The notes below the pieces were generated by a model. That model did no database searches and was not told where the DNA came from. It worked only from the letters and a program-made list of their open reading frames with translations. Shown here one piece after another: positions 31,965-44,650 of a stretch of DNA of 64,000 nt (its first letter is position 1; each line of letters begins with the position of its first letter). The stretch is taken from NCBI GenBank assembly GCA_027946555.1, contig JAPEVC010000022.1, positions 169,549-233,548 of the forward strand, written 5' to 3'. Source of the stretch: Gnomoniopsis sp. IMI 355080 (taxonomy: Eukaryota > Ascomycota > Sordariomycetes > Diaporthales > Gnomoniaceae). Both the position numbers and the translations under genes were made by a program.

Positions 31965-34900
31965 CTGCATAGGCTCCACAGGTGCCCGAGTGGCCTTCCG
32001 GTGTCACAAAGTCCCTTGCTGCCCTGCCTTTCGGTGAAACTGCAGCCAACAGACTGCCAACGCCAACAAAAGCAACTGTACCCCTGCTAGCATGTTCCTT
32101 TCGCCAGCGCGATCCCCATATATTTTCGACCGGAGTTCGGGAAGACAACTTTAGTGGAAAGCCTATTCCCCATTCAGCGTTGTTTCACCCTCGCTCAGCA
32201 TTCCTAGTGGCTATGTGACGTATAAAACTTTCCTGTTGGGGACACATCTTTCAACTTGACGAAGGCTTGAATACTACGCTCACTTTGCCCGTACATACAT
32301 ACTCCTCGCTCTCGTGAAACAGCGTTCGCCAATCGTGGGTCGGTCCTTTATTGACCCTCTAAATTTTGTCTTTCTTATGGTTTCAGAAAACCGGCCAACT
32401 CCTTAACTTTCAGCAGTATACTCGCCGAGGGGTCAAGGACTGCACTGATGCTTTTGCTTTGAATGACGGCCCCTAAACTGCAAGTCCGGGAGGGGGGTCT
32501 AGCATAGGCTACGGTGATGGGAAGGCCTGTATTGTCCGGTGCACTAGTATATAAAATGAACGAGTATATATTCAATAGTGCAGCCAGTCCTGTTTGAGCT
32601 GGAATACAATAATGTAACATAAAATACATTATCACCCGTAGCGACTAGGAGCCAGTAAAAGTCTAACTCATTCAAAATACTAAAAATACGAGTAACTAAG
32701 TACGGGTGAGTTTGTGCAATGTGCATACTATCACTAAAGAAAAATCCGAGATTCCCTTGGTACGGTGGCCAACGGCTAGCCAGCTTACCAATCTCTGCCA
32801 GTCTATACACTCTTTTTCAACTTGGCCACACGAAGCTATTCAGAGCTCGAGTATTAGTATTGATAACAACACTCTTGCATTTACCCTTTCCTTTCAGTCT
32901 CACATCACCACGCCTATATAGTCAGCCGCAGCCAGAACGTGAGGCGGTTGGAATTGCTGGCTCACTTCTTTTCACGAGTCTTGTTCCAGGTTGTATCTGC
33001 TCGTGTATTTGTAGAGAACGTGAGATGAGGACATTATATCATACCTAGTTAGTTATTCACAGTTTGTCTAGGCATTTCATCTGTAGACACCTCCCAGTAT
33101 TGCCCAAGAAAACACACAAGGCAATCTTCCTGCTTGATTGGCCTGCGTTGGGCTCATGGCGATTTCATCAGATTGGGACCTATCTGTGGAATATATGGTG
33201 TGTAGTGGACAATGACACGACACACGTGACTCAGACTCCTTTCACAAGTCAGGTGTGTTGCACAAAAGCGGTAACCAATGCATTGCAACCACGTCAGCAG
33301 CTTTTCATTTTCAGTCTTACTTCCTCATCACAGTACAGGGCTACCTACCTAGGTAGTAGAGGTTGTAAGACTTTGAGGTCGTGACCTGATTTTACTGTTC
33401 AAGTGAATTGTAAGGATGCTAGAGATAGGTGATTACACCCAATTCCCATCTGCTAAGCAGTCGTCTGAAGGGAATTGGACGTGCAGTTACTATCACTGCG
33501 TCCAAGAACGTGGCAGCGTGGCTCCACGAGTCCATGACGCTGTCCCGTTACTGCAGCCGTCGTCATCATGCCCTCGAACTAACAGGCATATAACGGACTG
33601 CACAGCTGCAAAGATAATACTATCGACAGCCACCCAGTCTATCATCCTATATATCCATGGATGTCAGTCAAGACTCGACTTTCAATTCTTCTCATTCGAT
33701 ATCTTACGAACCAAAGTATACCCTGCAAGTGCTGCAAGGGATGGGACGAAGATAATGGTGCCGTGGGGAAAATACCACAACAAGGATCAGTGACCAGACC
33801 ACCAGTCCTCGTGAACCAATCAAAGAGGGATTTTATTGACTGACCTAAGGCGTTGGTAGCTAGCCAGATGGGGGAGCTATAAATAGATAGAGGAATATGG
33901 TCAATCTGGACGTAATGCAAAGGAGTAGCCGTAATTTCTCGCATTGATGTAGGGCGCACATATAGAAACATAGAAAGCGTGCCGGCCCAGATTACCAACT
34001 CCCAAGTGGGCGTGGCTGATCCTATTCAGAATCGGTTGAAGATATAGCCATTCTTGAAAGCAAACATGCAAGTTCCCCTTGAGTCCTAGATACGGACTGC
34101 CGGTGGTCAGCTCCTGCATAATGTGGATGAGATTGGAAAGGACGAGAGATGAACGCCCAGTATCGCATGATTGAAGAATTCCTGCCCGCCAAGAGGTGGA
34201 TGAGACGGGGTCGGGTTGTAGAGAAAAGACAAAGTATTTGTATATCGGCATGGCCAGAGAGCACAGTCTTTTGATACGCTTGTAACGAAAGTTCAATTAA
34301 TTCTCAATATCTCGGTGCTTGCAATCTGCTCCAACCTATAGAATCGATGGCACCAGATTCCGAGAGCAGGACCACGAGAGTGAGTGAAATGGTAATGTGT
34401 CCAGGTGTCTGGCTTGCTTTCTTTGCTTCTTTATCCAGGCGAGAAACTGAGTACCTAAGTAAATAGTAGTAGACTAATTAGAGTTGGGGAACAATACTCT
34501 TGGATTCTCGTCTGTCACGAGCGGATATTCTGTAGAACGAAAGCTGTCGAGTGTGCTTGTTTGACATTTGCTAGGAGCAGCGCAGCGTTTGAGTAGCTTA
34601 AAGGAAACGGCCTATAAGCATGAACAGATCAGACGGACTAATGGCAGACGGTTTTGACAAAATCCGATGGATTGTATGAGGGTCGCGTCAATCTTCAATA
34701 AGCGTGAGTTTCCAGGTCGAAGGGCAAGAGATGGGCTCGGAAAGCTCTCATTGCGGACCTGGGGAAGCGATGATCTCATGTTGGGCATCAATGCTTTTCA
34801 AACACACAGCGTTGCTGTTTACCTTCGCTGACTGGGCCGTTGATGTTGTGTGTTCCATATGTTCTTGATCCGCTCACTTCTGTACTCCTTCGCCAGCTTA

Positions 34901-37900
34901 GCGCTTGGTGCATACTATGTTGAGGCTATGAACTTTCCAAGTATGGGTGAATGACGCAAGAAGGTCTCACCGAGGTCCATCCCAAAACCTGGAACTGTAG
35001 ACTCAAGTCCAGTAGTTGGACATCATGGTATAAAAGCCCTGAAGTGAACGTCATTCCATGGCAATGTACTTGAAGCGTTGAATAGAAGTTGTCACACAAG
35101 AACACCACGTCTTCCAAAGCTTACCGAGTGCCAATGTCTCCACAAGATGACCCTATGACTACATATGTACGCGGATAAAAAAAAATTGTTGTGACGTCCT
35201 GATCTATCCGTATCTGACGTCTTGTTCTTGGATCAACCATCCAACTTGTCACGACCTTGCCGTTTCTAGCAATTTAGGCGTCTTTGGCCGGCTGAGTTTC
35301 CTCATGAGTTTCGCATGAATGTTTCACCCAGTCGGGTAATTTTGCCCTTTATCTAACGACTAGTCTCGGTCATACGTCCTTATATACATATGCTGGAACC
35401 AAAGGCTCAATGCTCCTAATCAGCGTCATATCAAGTTGTATGATCAATATTTGAGTATTATGTATTCACACTATACGAGTCAGTAACACTTCCAGATTGG
35501 CGACCACAAGATCTTCGACTTGATTGTAAGTGAGTAGGCTTTGGCAAGTTGGCGTTTAGGTAGTTAATTCATACGCCTGTCGTGTCTCTCTGGGGGGGGG
35601 GGCCCTCACCAACAGCAAACCTGGCGCAGTCCCGAGATCGCCAAATTTGATGCCCCGCTGCCCTAGGCCGGTCAACAAGTGACTCAACCAACTTTCTGAA
35701 AGAAATGCCAAGTTTTTGACAATGGCTTGCGATGCGGTTCAACTCATATAACCACAATTCAAAGCAGCCAAATCACTAATATGGCTATGTCATTCCAACA
35801 TAGGTACATGGCCGTCTTGTCGTCTGACGGACAGTGACTCGGAACATGGCGTAATGACATGGTACGCTGAAGGGCATTTCTGAAACCATTATCCAAATCA
35901 AAATTATCAAAACTGCCACGCGCGAGGTTGACTGGTGGGTAACGTGCGAGCACAGATCGGGTGATGAGTTTGGCAGCTGGGCACCTTTCGCAAACCTACC
36001 TTGGTAGCCAAACCTCGAGTTGTAGTTGCGGATAGGTCCTCATTTCTAGAACATTCCAAGTAAGTGAAACATCACCTAATAAGTATGCAGTCGATATAAG
36101 GTACCTTCCGTTGTGGACTAGTCCTCGCCACACGCAATGCATCCGAGCCCATTGGAATGGCCTTGGGTTGCTTACATGTAGCTTGAAAAGTGGTTCATTA
36201 CTACCTTGTACATTGTCTCACTTGCAACTAGTCTTGGCATACGAATTTCGAGAAAAGGCGTCACGCGCTCTGGTAGTGGCGTGCATGTCCGGCCGTCTCA
36301 GTGGTAATAGGTATGTGTCACTGTAGAGAAGTTGAAAAGTTCTTGGTAGGATTGAATACCACCTGTTGTGGATAATGTTCAGTTAGTGACGAGCCAATTA
36401 TTGAGCGACGACTCTATTGGCGCTTTAGAATTAAGTGTATGGCACATTCATATTACCTAGGTATTGCCTCGTCAAGCCAAGGTTCTTGCAAGCGGCAAGC
36501 CTTGTCTCTCGAAAGAACTTACAGCAAAAATAAGCGCATGGCGTGAATAAGCTGAGATAATTAGCAAGAGGCTTGATGACATTTCTCAACGTCTAAAAAG
36601 TCTCATCGCCACCAACGCATTGCACAGGTGACGCTCGCATGCTAGACGGAGATGAGGGTTGATGCGTGCAGTGAGTTGGCTGCTTCGGTGGGAATGCGGA
36701 GATACGCAGCACGAACTGCCCTTTCGGATCGCGCGGCCCGTGCCTTATTATCGTACCTGCCTAATTGGACTATGCTCAATACTACGTACGGCTAGCTGAG
36801 CTCGAGTTCGGAGTCGTTAATGCAATGCAACCCTGTGAACGCACCCATGTTTTTGACCCACACGTGCATCCAGCCACTCTTGCGTAGCATCGCATGATGC
36901 CGTGAGGCGATGAGATCACTCAAGAAAATGTACGTATACGTAGTAAACAAAGCAAGGCGAAGTACGTCTCTATAGAGTCGCATGACACTGAAATAGCTGC
37001 TTCATTACGGCATTGCTGCCGCTCTTGCTTCGCCGTCCGAGGACCGCTTCCGCTATATGTACCTTATAAATATAGTATCCATCCATACTTCGTCCCGAAA
37101 GCCAATGGGCAAAGTCAAAGATTCAAGATTTTGCTTCTTCCCGTGCAGATCAAAGTGGTCGTCTGATATCTGCCGGTTGACCCCATGTCTGCCAGCCAGC
37201 CGATGATCCGCGGCACACTATTGGCTGCAATTTACCCACTATCAGACTTTCCTATGTACAGAGACGCCTGCAGAAATTAAAGTTTAGAGTTGTGATAAGC
37301 TTTTGGAAAGCTTGGTCTCAATCGGAGTCATTCCGCATGGGAGATCCTCTGTGCGAGGTAACCTCACTGGAGCGTTCCCACACCACCTTCGACAGTACAT
37401 AACGCACGCACATATATCATGACAAAATAGACAATGTCACCAGAGCTCCACAAAGCGCTAGGCTTGACAAATTGCCACAGTGGATGATGTCGACCCCTCC
37501 TTACAGTCGAGGCGCCTGTCATCTGTACAGAATCAGCGGTCTGAGGGCAACGGCGAGGCTTCACTCGATTTGGGTTGAATGCGTGGGTATGAAAGCTGAA
37601 TAGTGGGGTGCCGGATGTGGTACCTATCTTGATGGCATGAACTTGTTATCGTTCATACGAGATACTATGTGAAAGAGCTACCTTGATCTGTCAACAAAAT
37701 GGCGTATAAACCAGGCAGGGATTTTGAATCGGGAATTGCTGTTGCATTCCTTTCCAAACCTGGGAACCTAACCAAGCCGCCCCTGGTTCGTCTCATGAGA
37801 AAACAAAGATCCTCTCAGACTCTGGCGATAGTTGGTAAACCGAGGCACTTCCGAGGTCCTCAGCTCTTTTCGGAGAAGGATCTACAATCAGAAGGTGCCA

Positions 37901-38157
37901 TGTCCTTATTACTGTGAGTATGTTCAGACCCTAGCAAGACTAACGGTCACTAGCACTCAGAACCCAGGTACCGAGCCTGTGCAATAGTTGTTTTCATTCT
38001 CAAGAACCAATCTTAGATAGGCAATGCTCTATCACGCAAGCTCTGAACCTCTTGATGTTCACCTTCCTCTTCCGAGAGAAGCGCGACCAATGGACCATCA
38101 ACACCAATTACTAAGGTGGCTGGCGTTCATATATGGATAAGAGAGTGGCAGACATGA
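31965..38157. other. Gene-poor region of about 6.3 kb
   Basis: No gene, transposase, reverse transcriptase or long repeat is recognisable. Short frames up to about 130 codons on both strands lack motifs and mostly start with non-ATG codons. It contains TACCTAGGTA at 33346 and 36454, and a G11 run at about 35592-35602. It could be decayed mobile DNA, regulatory DNA or contain non-coding RNA; none of these is shown. Confidence 0.6.
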
Positions 38158-38165
38158 TATAAATA
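38158..38165 (+). promoter_or_regulatory. TATA box of the aspartic protease gene
   Basis: TATAAATA lies about 110 bp before the ATG at 38275, with a CT-rich stretch between. This is the normal arrangement for a strongly expressed fungal secreted-enzyme gene. Confidence 0.6.
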
Positions 38166-38274
38166 CCCATCGCATGTCGCTCGTAGACATGCTAATTCTC
38201 GTTCCTTATCCGCTACCCATCCCCTCCAAGCCCTTCGCTGTCGCTTCTGTCCTTTGCGCCCAGCTCTTTTCAAC

Positions 38275-39511
38275 ATGTTGTTCGTTGCCATCCTTTCTGT
38301 CGCTGCCGCGGCGGTCTCAGCTGCGCCGCTCGAGTCCCGCGCCGCAACAGTTACTCTGCCCTTGAAGCTGCACCACAACGTCACTTCGATCAAGAACATT
38401 GTTGACAAGGGCTTGCTCCGCATTGACGCAATCAACGGCAACCAGGGCGCCACCGTCGCCCGCGCTGCCGAGGTCAGCTCCGGCTCCGTCATCAACGAAG
38501 ATGTTAGCTACATCGCCCCTGTTGTGATTGGCAGCACGACTTATGACCTGATCGTCGACACTGGATGTAAGTTTTTGCTGTCGAAAATATGGGTCAATAC
38601 GCTTAATACTGATTGTCCAATGCGATTTAGCTTCAAACACCTGGTGCGGTGCTCAGAGCTCATGCGAGAAGAGCTCAACCGGCACATCTCTTGGCAAGTC
38701 AGTCTCCGTGAGCTACGGCAGTGGCTCATTCTCCGGCACGGAGTACACAGACAAGGTCAGCTTCGCTGGCCTCACTGTTGCGTCCCAGTCTATCGGCGCC
38801 GCTTCTACTTCTACCGGATTCGACGGCGTGGACGGTATCATCGGTTTCGGCCCGGTCGACTTGACAGAGGACACCGTCTCCGGCACCAGCACGGTGCCTA
38901 CGTTCATGGACAACCTTTTGAGCCAGGGCTCCATCTCGACAGAGGTCCTCGGTGTTTCCTTCGCGCCGATCACCACCGACGCTACCGAGAGCACCAACGG
39001 CGAGCTGACCCTTGGTGGCGTCGACACCTCCAAGTACACCGGCACGCTCACCTACTACCCAAAGCTTACTAGTGGCACTGCCTCGCCGTACTGGGGTATC
39101 TCTATTGCCAGCTTCACTTACGGCACGACCACTCTTTCCTCAAGTGCGACGGGCATTGTTGACACCGGCACCACCCTCATTTACATCCCGACCGCGGCCT
39201 ACAACGCGTTCCTGACTGCATCCGGTGGCAAGACCGACTCTTCCACTGGTCTTGTCGTCTACACCACTAAGCCGACTGGAAACTTCGGCATCAAGTTCGG
39301 CACGGTCACTTACACCCTCACGCCGACCCAGTATCTGATCCCCACTGACCAGTACACCAACTTTGGCCTTACCAGCGGCAAATACTATGCCTGGATCGCT
39401 AACGGTGGCTCTTCGGGTCTCAACACCATCGTCGGCCAGAAGTTCTTGGAGTACTACTACTCCGTCTTTGATACTACCAACTCGCGTATCGGCTTCGCCA
39501 CCGCTGCCTAA
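38275..39511 (+). CDS. Secreted pepsin-like aspartic protease (aspergillopepsin type)
   Basis: A two-exon gene (38275-38566, 38631-39511) of 390 residues. A signal peptide MLFVAILSVAAAAVSA is followed by a propeptide of roughly 60-70 residues, then the mature A1-family protease. The intron interrupts the first active-site triplet, and splicing gives LIVDTGSSNTWCGAQSSC. The flap YGSGSFSGTEY and the second catalytic site TGIVDTGTTLIYIP are present. The C-terminus IVGQKFLEYYYSVFDTTNSRIGFATAA is classical. The mature part is Ser/Thr/Gly-rich, fits an extracellular acid endopeptidase, and uses GC-rich third positions suggesting high expression. A TATA box lies upstream. Confidence 0.96.
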
Positions 39512-40232
39512 ATCGTCGGCGCTTTGTGGGGTTGACCGGTGTATAGGGGCTTTTAATCAGAGTAGGGTTGATGATGGAATGTCTCGGTTATAATATCTCT
39601 GGGGACCTATATCACAATACCCGGACGTGATCATGTGTGTAGCAGCTTCCATAATATCTATAGGCCAGAATAATATCATTATACAAGAGAACTCATGAAT
39701 CTCATTGATGACTCAAATGATCCCACTTTCACCATGCCATTCTTTTTCACACCAAGGCAGAGCCTGTCACATATGATCCTGCTATAGCATACGAAAGTAA
39801 ATGCTGGGAGATGCACAATATGTGTACCAGACCGTGTTATCTCAAATGTACTACTTACAACCTAGAACACATGCGGATGCTGGGCAAAGGGTCATACAAG
39901 ATGTGACAACAGCTTGTGGCCCTGGGTAATAATGGTAGGGTTTCCTAAATCGGTTCTGTGGTATAATGGAACTTGAAGCAAAGAACGGCACGGCTGGTGC
40001 GTCCTTCATAAATCATATATAGCCCGTCTGCAACTTCGCTGTACACACTTGTCGACTTGTACCAATCGTGTCCATTCCAATTTGTTCAACCACCTCTACA
40101 AGTCATGATTACGTACAATTCAAGGTCGACAGGCTGTCAAGCAAGCCCCCCTCAGAACAATGCGCATAGTTTCATACCAAAATATCACCGTCCCAAGGGC
40201 ACACTGCACCTCCTCAATTTCCTGAACAAGGA
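39512..40232. other. Intergenic region, convergent 3' ends of protease and GMC genes
   Basis: AT-rich 3' flanks; no supported gene. Confidence 0.6.
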
Positions 40233-42686
40233 CTACACCCCGCTCTTGATCAAATCCGCAGCCTGTAACGTCTGTGAGTACAAGAATGTTGCTCTGTTGC
40301 AAATGAGTACGCCACTTTGGGCGGAGTATTTTGCTTACCTTCTCGGCAATGGCGTAGATAGGTTGACACGTGTTGGCACTGGGAACCATAGGGATGATAC
40401 TTCCGTCTACAACCCTCAAGCCCTTCACATTCCTGCTCCGACGTTAAACTCAATCCTGAATTTTCAAGGGGAAAGTTGTAGGGGTTCTTCAGGGCAACCG
40501 AACAAGGCTCTGTATTGGGGAAGGCGGATCTTACCATACACGCAGTGTCTGGTCGACAACACCGCCTAGCTCTAGCGGCAGCATAGAACATGTCCCCACT
40601 GGGTGTAGGTCGTTTGCTAATAAATTATTGGAGATGAAAGACCTGTAATCCTCGTCCGACGTTACATTGGTGCCTGGGCCGTACTCTATGGGAGTATACT
40701 TGGAGGCGAGGGTAGTGTTGAAGTGGTAACGGCGGTAGAACTTGATCGACTCTATGTAGATATCACTTTCGACGGGATTGCTGAGGGCGCGGTAGTCCAC
40801 GAGGGGTTCTGTGTGCCTTGGATCGGTTGTGTTGATATTAACCGAGCCGCGGTTCGTGGCCTGCAGAAGGACGGGCCCCTCGAGGCCACTGGCCGCCAGA
40901 AAGTTCAAGCGCGCAAAGGCTGTGTTCTCGGACCGCATCTGACCTGCCAGTGCTTTCATTTGTGCTTCGTAGCCTGCTAACACCGTCGGGTGTGTATCGG
41001 TGGGCAGAATGCTGGCAAAGTCTTGCTGCTCCAATTTTGTGGCCAGGGCATCGGCTTGATCAGACATGGCGGTCAAGGGAAGCCAGGCGGCCACGTTAGG
41101 GGATGCAATCGAGTAGGGGCCTGAACGGTCTGTCAGCCCCGATTTTGTATCTGGAGGGAGAAGTTGGGAAAACGCTCTCACCACTTCCATTAGCCGCGAA
41201 AACTTCGTCGGCCCACTTCAGGAATTCACTTCCAGGAACGAGATCAGTTGGGTTCGGGTGGATGGAGGTCAGTCCCTGGACTTGACATGAAATCAGAGAC
41301 GATCCAGTGCGTAGGAGAGGCTTATAGGATACTTACGGGTCATGTTGATCGCAAAGAGACTGGAGTGGTCGTGGAAGTTTTGGCCAACACCCGGCAGATC
41401 CAAGAGGACTTCAATACCACCGGCTCCAAGTAGCTTTCTTGGCCCGATGACGCTTAGCTGCAGAAGTTGAGGACTATAAATGGTCCCAGCCGAGAGGATA
41501 ACTTCTTTGCTTGCGTTGATGCTCATGACTGTCGAATCATTTGAACGGTTCGCTAAGAACTCGACTCCAGTAGCGGTCAACTCATCATCAAACAAGACTC
41601 TGCGGGCCAATGTACTGATCAAGAGGTGATAATTTGGCCGTGTGGTGATTACATTCCGGTAGTGGCCTGTCTGGGCGTAGGAGCGTGTTGCAGATCTGGG
41701 ATCCATGAGCGAGGGCTGCCAGTACACTCCAGGCTGCCCGGCGCCACTGTCCGGTGGAAATTCAACTCCCTCAATCTCCTTGAATGCATCCAGCAGGGTC
41801 GTTACGCCTGGCCAATAGAATTTTGGCCACCCAGCGTAGATCTCCGACGTATTTCCCCAGTATGAGGCATCATATTTGAGGCTATCAAATTGCGACGTGA
41901 GCTCTGGCGGGGGCGGAATGAAGTTCAGGCCCTGTTCAGACAAAAGTTAGCCCAGTCACACACGAGAGACTAATGGCTACATAATAAGTTTCACCTTCTG
42001 AAAGTACGGCAAGATACCTTCCCAGCCCCAATTGGCTGTGTTATTTTGGGCCTGCGTGCCGAACAGCTGCTCCCAGCGGTTATAATCGTCTGCAGAGCCA
42101 CGCATGTTGTACATCCCGTTGACAGCCGATCCTCCTCCAACAACACGCCCAATAGCTATTCCCATCACCGCATATTTCGGTCCCACGTTAATCTGTGGCA
42201 CCGAAGTCTGGTTCCACATCTGCGTGTCAGCGGCTTTCCAGAGCACGAACAGCGGATGGCGGTGTGATTGAAGCATGAACCAAGTGTAGAATCGTTCCCC
42301 CTCCCCTGGGGCTCCCAATCCTCAGATATTGGCTCAATTAAGGAAGCAGAGCGACTATGTCAAGGAATACATACGACATTTGGCCACCAGTCAGGAGATA
42401 AATCAGCGAGGGGTACGTTCAGACTCAAAATGCCAGTCAAGTTGCCAAAGGTACCAGCTTCAAGTACCAGGACGTTAATGTCAGGGTCTTCGGTCAGGCG
42501 ATCTGCCACTGTCAATCCTGCTGTTCCACCTCCTACTATAACGTAATCATATTCGGGGAGTAGTTGTGACGTCTCGATCTGACGGGGAACGACATAAGCA
42601 CTGGTGACGGAGCTGGCTGCAAGAAGGGTCGAAATGGCGAAGCCTGTCCAGACAAGCTGGAAATTGGCTTGGGGAAACACCAACAT
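40233..42686 (-). CDS. GMC-family FAD oxidoreductase, probably secreted
   Basis: Seven exons on the minus strand: 42686-42375, 42300-41995, 41931-41337, 41280-41182, 41120-40535, 40432-40339, 40262-40233; about 673 residues. The start of exon 2 is the least certain border. The N-terminus has a signal-like hydrophobic stretch (TGFAISTLLAASSVTSA). The FAD dinucleotide fold is YVIVGGGTAGLTVADRL followed by VLVLEAG. Block VVGGGSAVNGMYNMRGS is GMC signature 1; AGTIYSPQLLQLSVIGP is signature 2. The catalytic histidine is in DLHPVGTCSM and the final conserved block is LRVVDGSIIP with NTCQPIYAIAEKAADLI. The second active-site position appears to be Asn (SANTCQP), as in several alcohol-oxidising GMC enzymes. 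Substrate (alcohol, aryl alcohol or sugar) is not determinable. Confidence 0.92.
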
Positions 42687-43493
42687 GCTGAACAACTCCG
42701 ATATAGCCAGTGTCAAATAACACTGGTCAGTCGATAGACATACAAAGTATGTGGTCACGAAAATGGCAACCAGGCTCGATTGATCGTAGGTCGGCAGATC
42801 CTATATAAAATTTTCACCTCTGACCAGGCACGTACAGGAATTACCCCTCGCAATTAGCCATGTTGACAATGCGTGCTGCCAAGCTTGTATGCTTCGCGGT
42901 ATACCCTGGAGCCGCAATTGAATCTGAATAGTTCAAACTCTAACCTGGAAGTCAACACGGTCAGACATGCAAAATATGTGACTAAAATGAGGTGGCAGCA
43001 AAATAACCCTGACAAATATGTCTTTCGATCCTGGGCAGATATTCAGTGGTCCAATCTCAGATCATCATATCCATTATTATTTCCACTTATTGTTATTGGT
43101 ATATCAGCATCTTGTTGAATGAACTGACGCGGAGAACTGACTACATGTCGGCCCCGAGACCCGAATGTCCGGAATTACCAGCCAAGTCTCGCACGTCCGA
43201 TTACAGACCCCTGACATGATCTCCCGTAATCATGGCTCTCTGGGGCACTATTCCCGGTTAGGTGAGGATTCCTGCGGATTTCACACGGCTTGATGGCCAA
43301 TGCTGACGTAGGCTTTACTAAGGATTGTCAAGCAGGCTGGCGGGGCGACACAACGACGACGACAAAGCTGTCGCCATCACCAAAGCAGCCACGATGGAAT
43401 CCGAACATTCTTGGGATTTCCATCCTCTTCTCGGCAGAGATTTCTCGCCATTACACTATTTATATAACACATGAGCCACTGCGACCGCCCCTT
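42687..43493. promoter_or_regulatory. Divergent upstream region of GMC oxidase and pirin genes
   Basis: About 0.8 kb shared by two head-to-head genes. TATATAA-type sequences lie near both sides: CTATATAAAA at 42801 and TATATAA at 43461. The latter is only 33 bp before the upstream pirin ATG. Confidence 0.5.
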
Positions 43494-44650
43494 ATGAAGA
43501 GCGTCTCGATTCTCCTCTCGATCGTCATCGGATTTATATCGGTTTTCGTCTTCAAAGAGCATATTCTAGACACCGTCACTACGCTCTACAACAACTTGAG
43601 CAACAACAACACCGCCAGCACGACAACACCAGCTTTTCAAGAGATCATAGAGGTCCCTGCGGCAAACATGAGCATCCCGCGCGCAATCCGGAAGGTGTTT
43701 CTGGCCGTCGAGCAAGCCGAGGGCGCCGGCGCCAGAGTTCGGAGGTCAATCGGCACGCCACAACTGCGCAACTTCAGTCCCTTCCTTATGCTCGATCATT
43801 TCTCCGTGAAGCATGGCGCAGGCTTCCCAGACCACCCCCATCGCGGTCAAGAGGTCAGCATCTGCCACCCCTCCCCTTCGGCCCAAATCCCCACAGGTTG
43901 CCTTATCTCGCACACCAATGCTAACATCCGGACTAATAGACTATCACCCTCATGCTATCCGGCGCATTCGACCACGAGGACTTTGCCGGTAACCGAGGAA
44001 CCATCCACGCAGGAGACTTGCAATTCATGACGGCCGGACGAGGCATCGTGCACAGCGAGATGCCGGCGAAGAACGACGACGGAAGCCCAAACACCGGTCT
44101 GCAACTGTGGGTTGATCTGCCGAAAGAACTCAAGAAATGCGAGCCCCGATATCGCGACCTCCGCGCAAGCGAGATTCCATCAGTGGATGCCGACGAAGGA
44201 AAGGTGCACGTCAAGGTGATCTCGGGCAAGAGCCATGGCGTCGACTCCGTACAAGACCTCGCATATACGCCCGTGTGGCTTCTCGATGTCACTGTGAAGC
44301 CGGGCGGAAGCCTTGTGCAGGAGGTGCCCAAGGGTTTCAACTTTTTCGTGTACACCGTGGATGGGACGGTGAAGTTTGGCGCGGAGAAGAAGGAAGTTCC
44401 GCAGTACCATAACGTCGTGTTCGAAGAAGACGGCGATTTGATCGTTGCAGAGAACGACGGAAAGAGTGACGCTAGGTTCTTCGTCGTTGGTGGGAAGATC
44501 TTGGACCAGCCCGTGGTGCAGTACGGTCCATTTGTGGTCAACTCGCAGGCAGAGATTAGGGAGGCTATGTTTGATTATCAGATGCACACCAACGGCTTTG
44601 AGAGAGCTGACGGTTGGGCAAGTGAGATTGGAAAATCCATGGTACATTGA
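43494..44650 (+). CDS. Pirin-family cupin protein with a possible N-terminal membrane anchor
   Basis: Two exons (43494-43853, 43940-44650), 356 residues from ATG 43494. From about residue 60 it is a standard pirin: bicupin with FLMLDHFSVKHGAGFPDHPHRG, then (across the intron) ETITLMLSGAFDHED, then IHAGDLQFMTAGRGIVHSEM. The three His and one Glu that bind Fe/metal in characterised pirins are all present. The C-terminal cupin includes LLDVTVKPGGSLVQEVP. Pirins act as nuclear redox-sensing cofactors or quercetinase-like dioxygenases. Unusual here: MKSVSILLSIVIGFISVFVF at the N-terminus is a clear signal-anchor. A second ATG at 43668 (MSIPRAIRKVF) would give a normal 298-residue soluble pirin. 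Which start is used is not decidable from sequence; ATG 43293 would add further upstream codons. Confidence 0.93.

Noticed and set aside
40057..40569. 170-codon plus-strand frame
   Set aside because: Antisense to the last exons of the GMC gene, whose motifs are unmistakable.
1..43000. A complete secondary-metabolite cluster
   Set aside because: Tailoring-type genes exist, but there is no backbone enzyme or cluster regulator, and the conserved genes SPB4 and DGK1 interrupt the region.
43933..44541. 202-codon minus-strand frame inside the pirin gene
   Set aside because: Antisense shadow of a strongly supported pirin exon.
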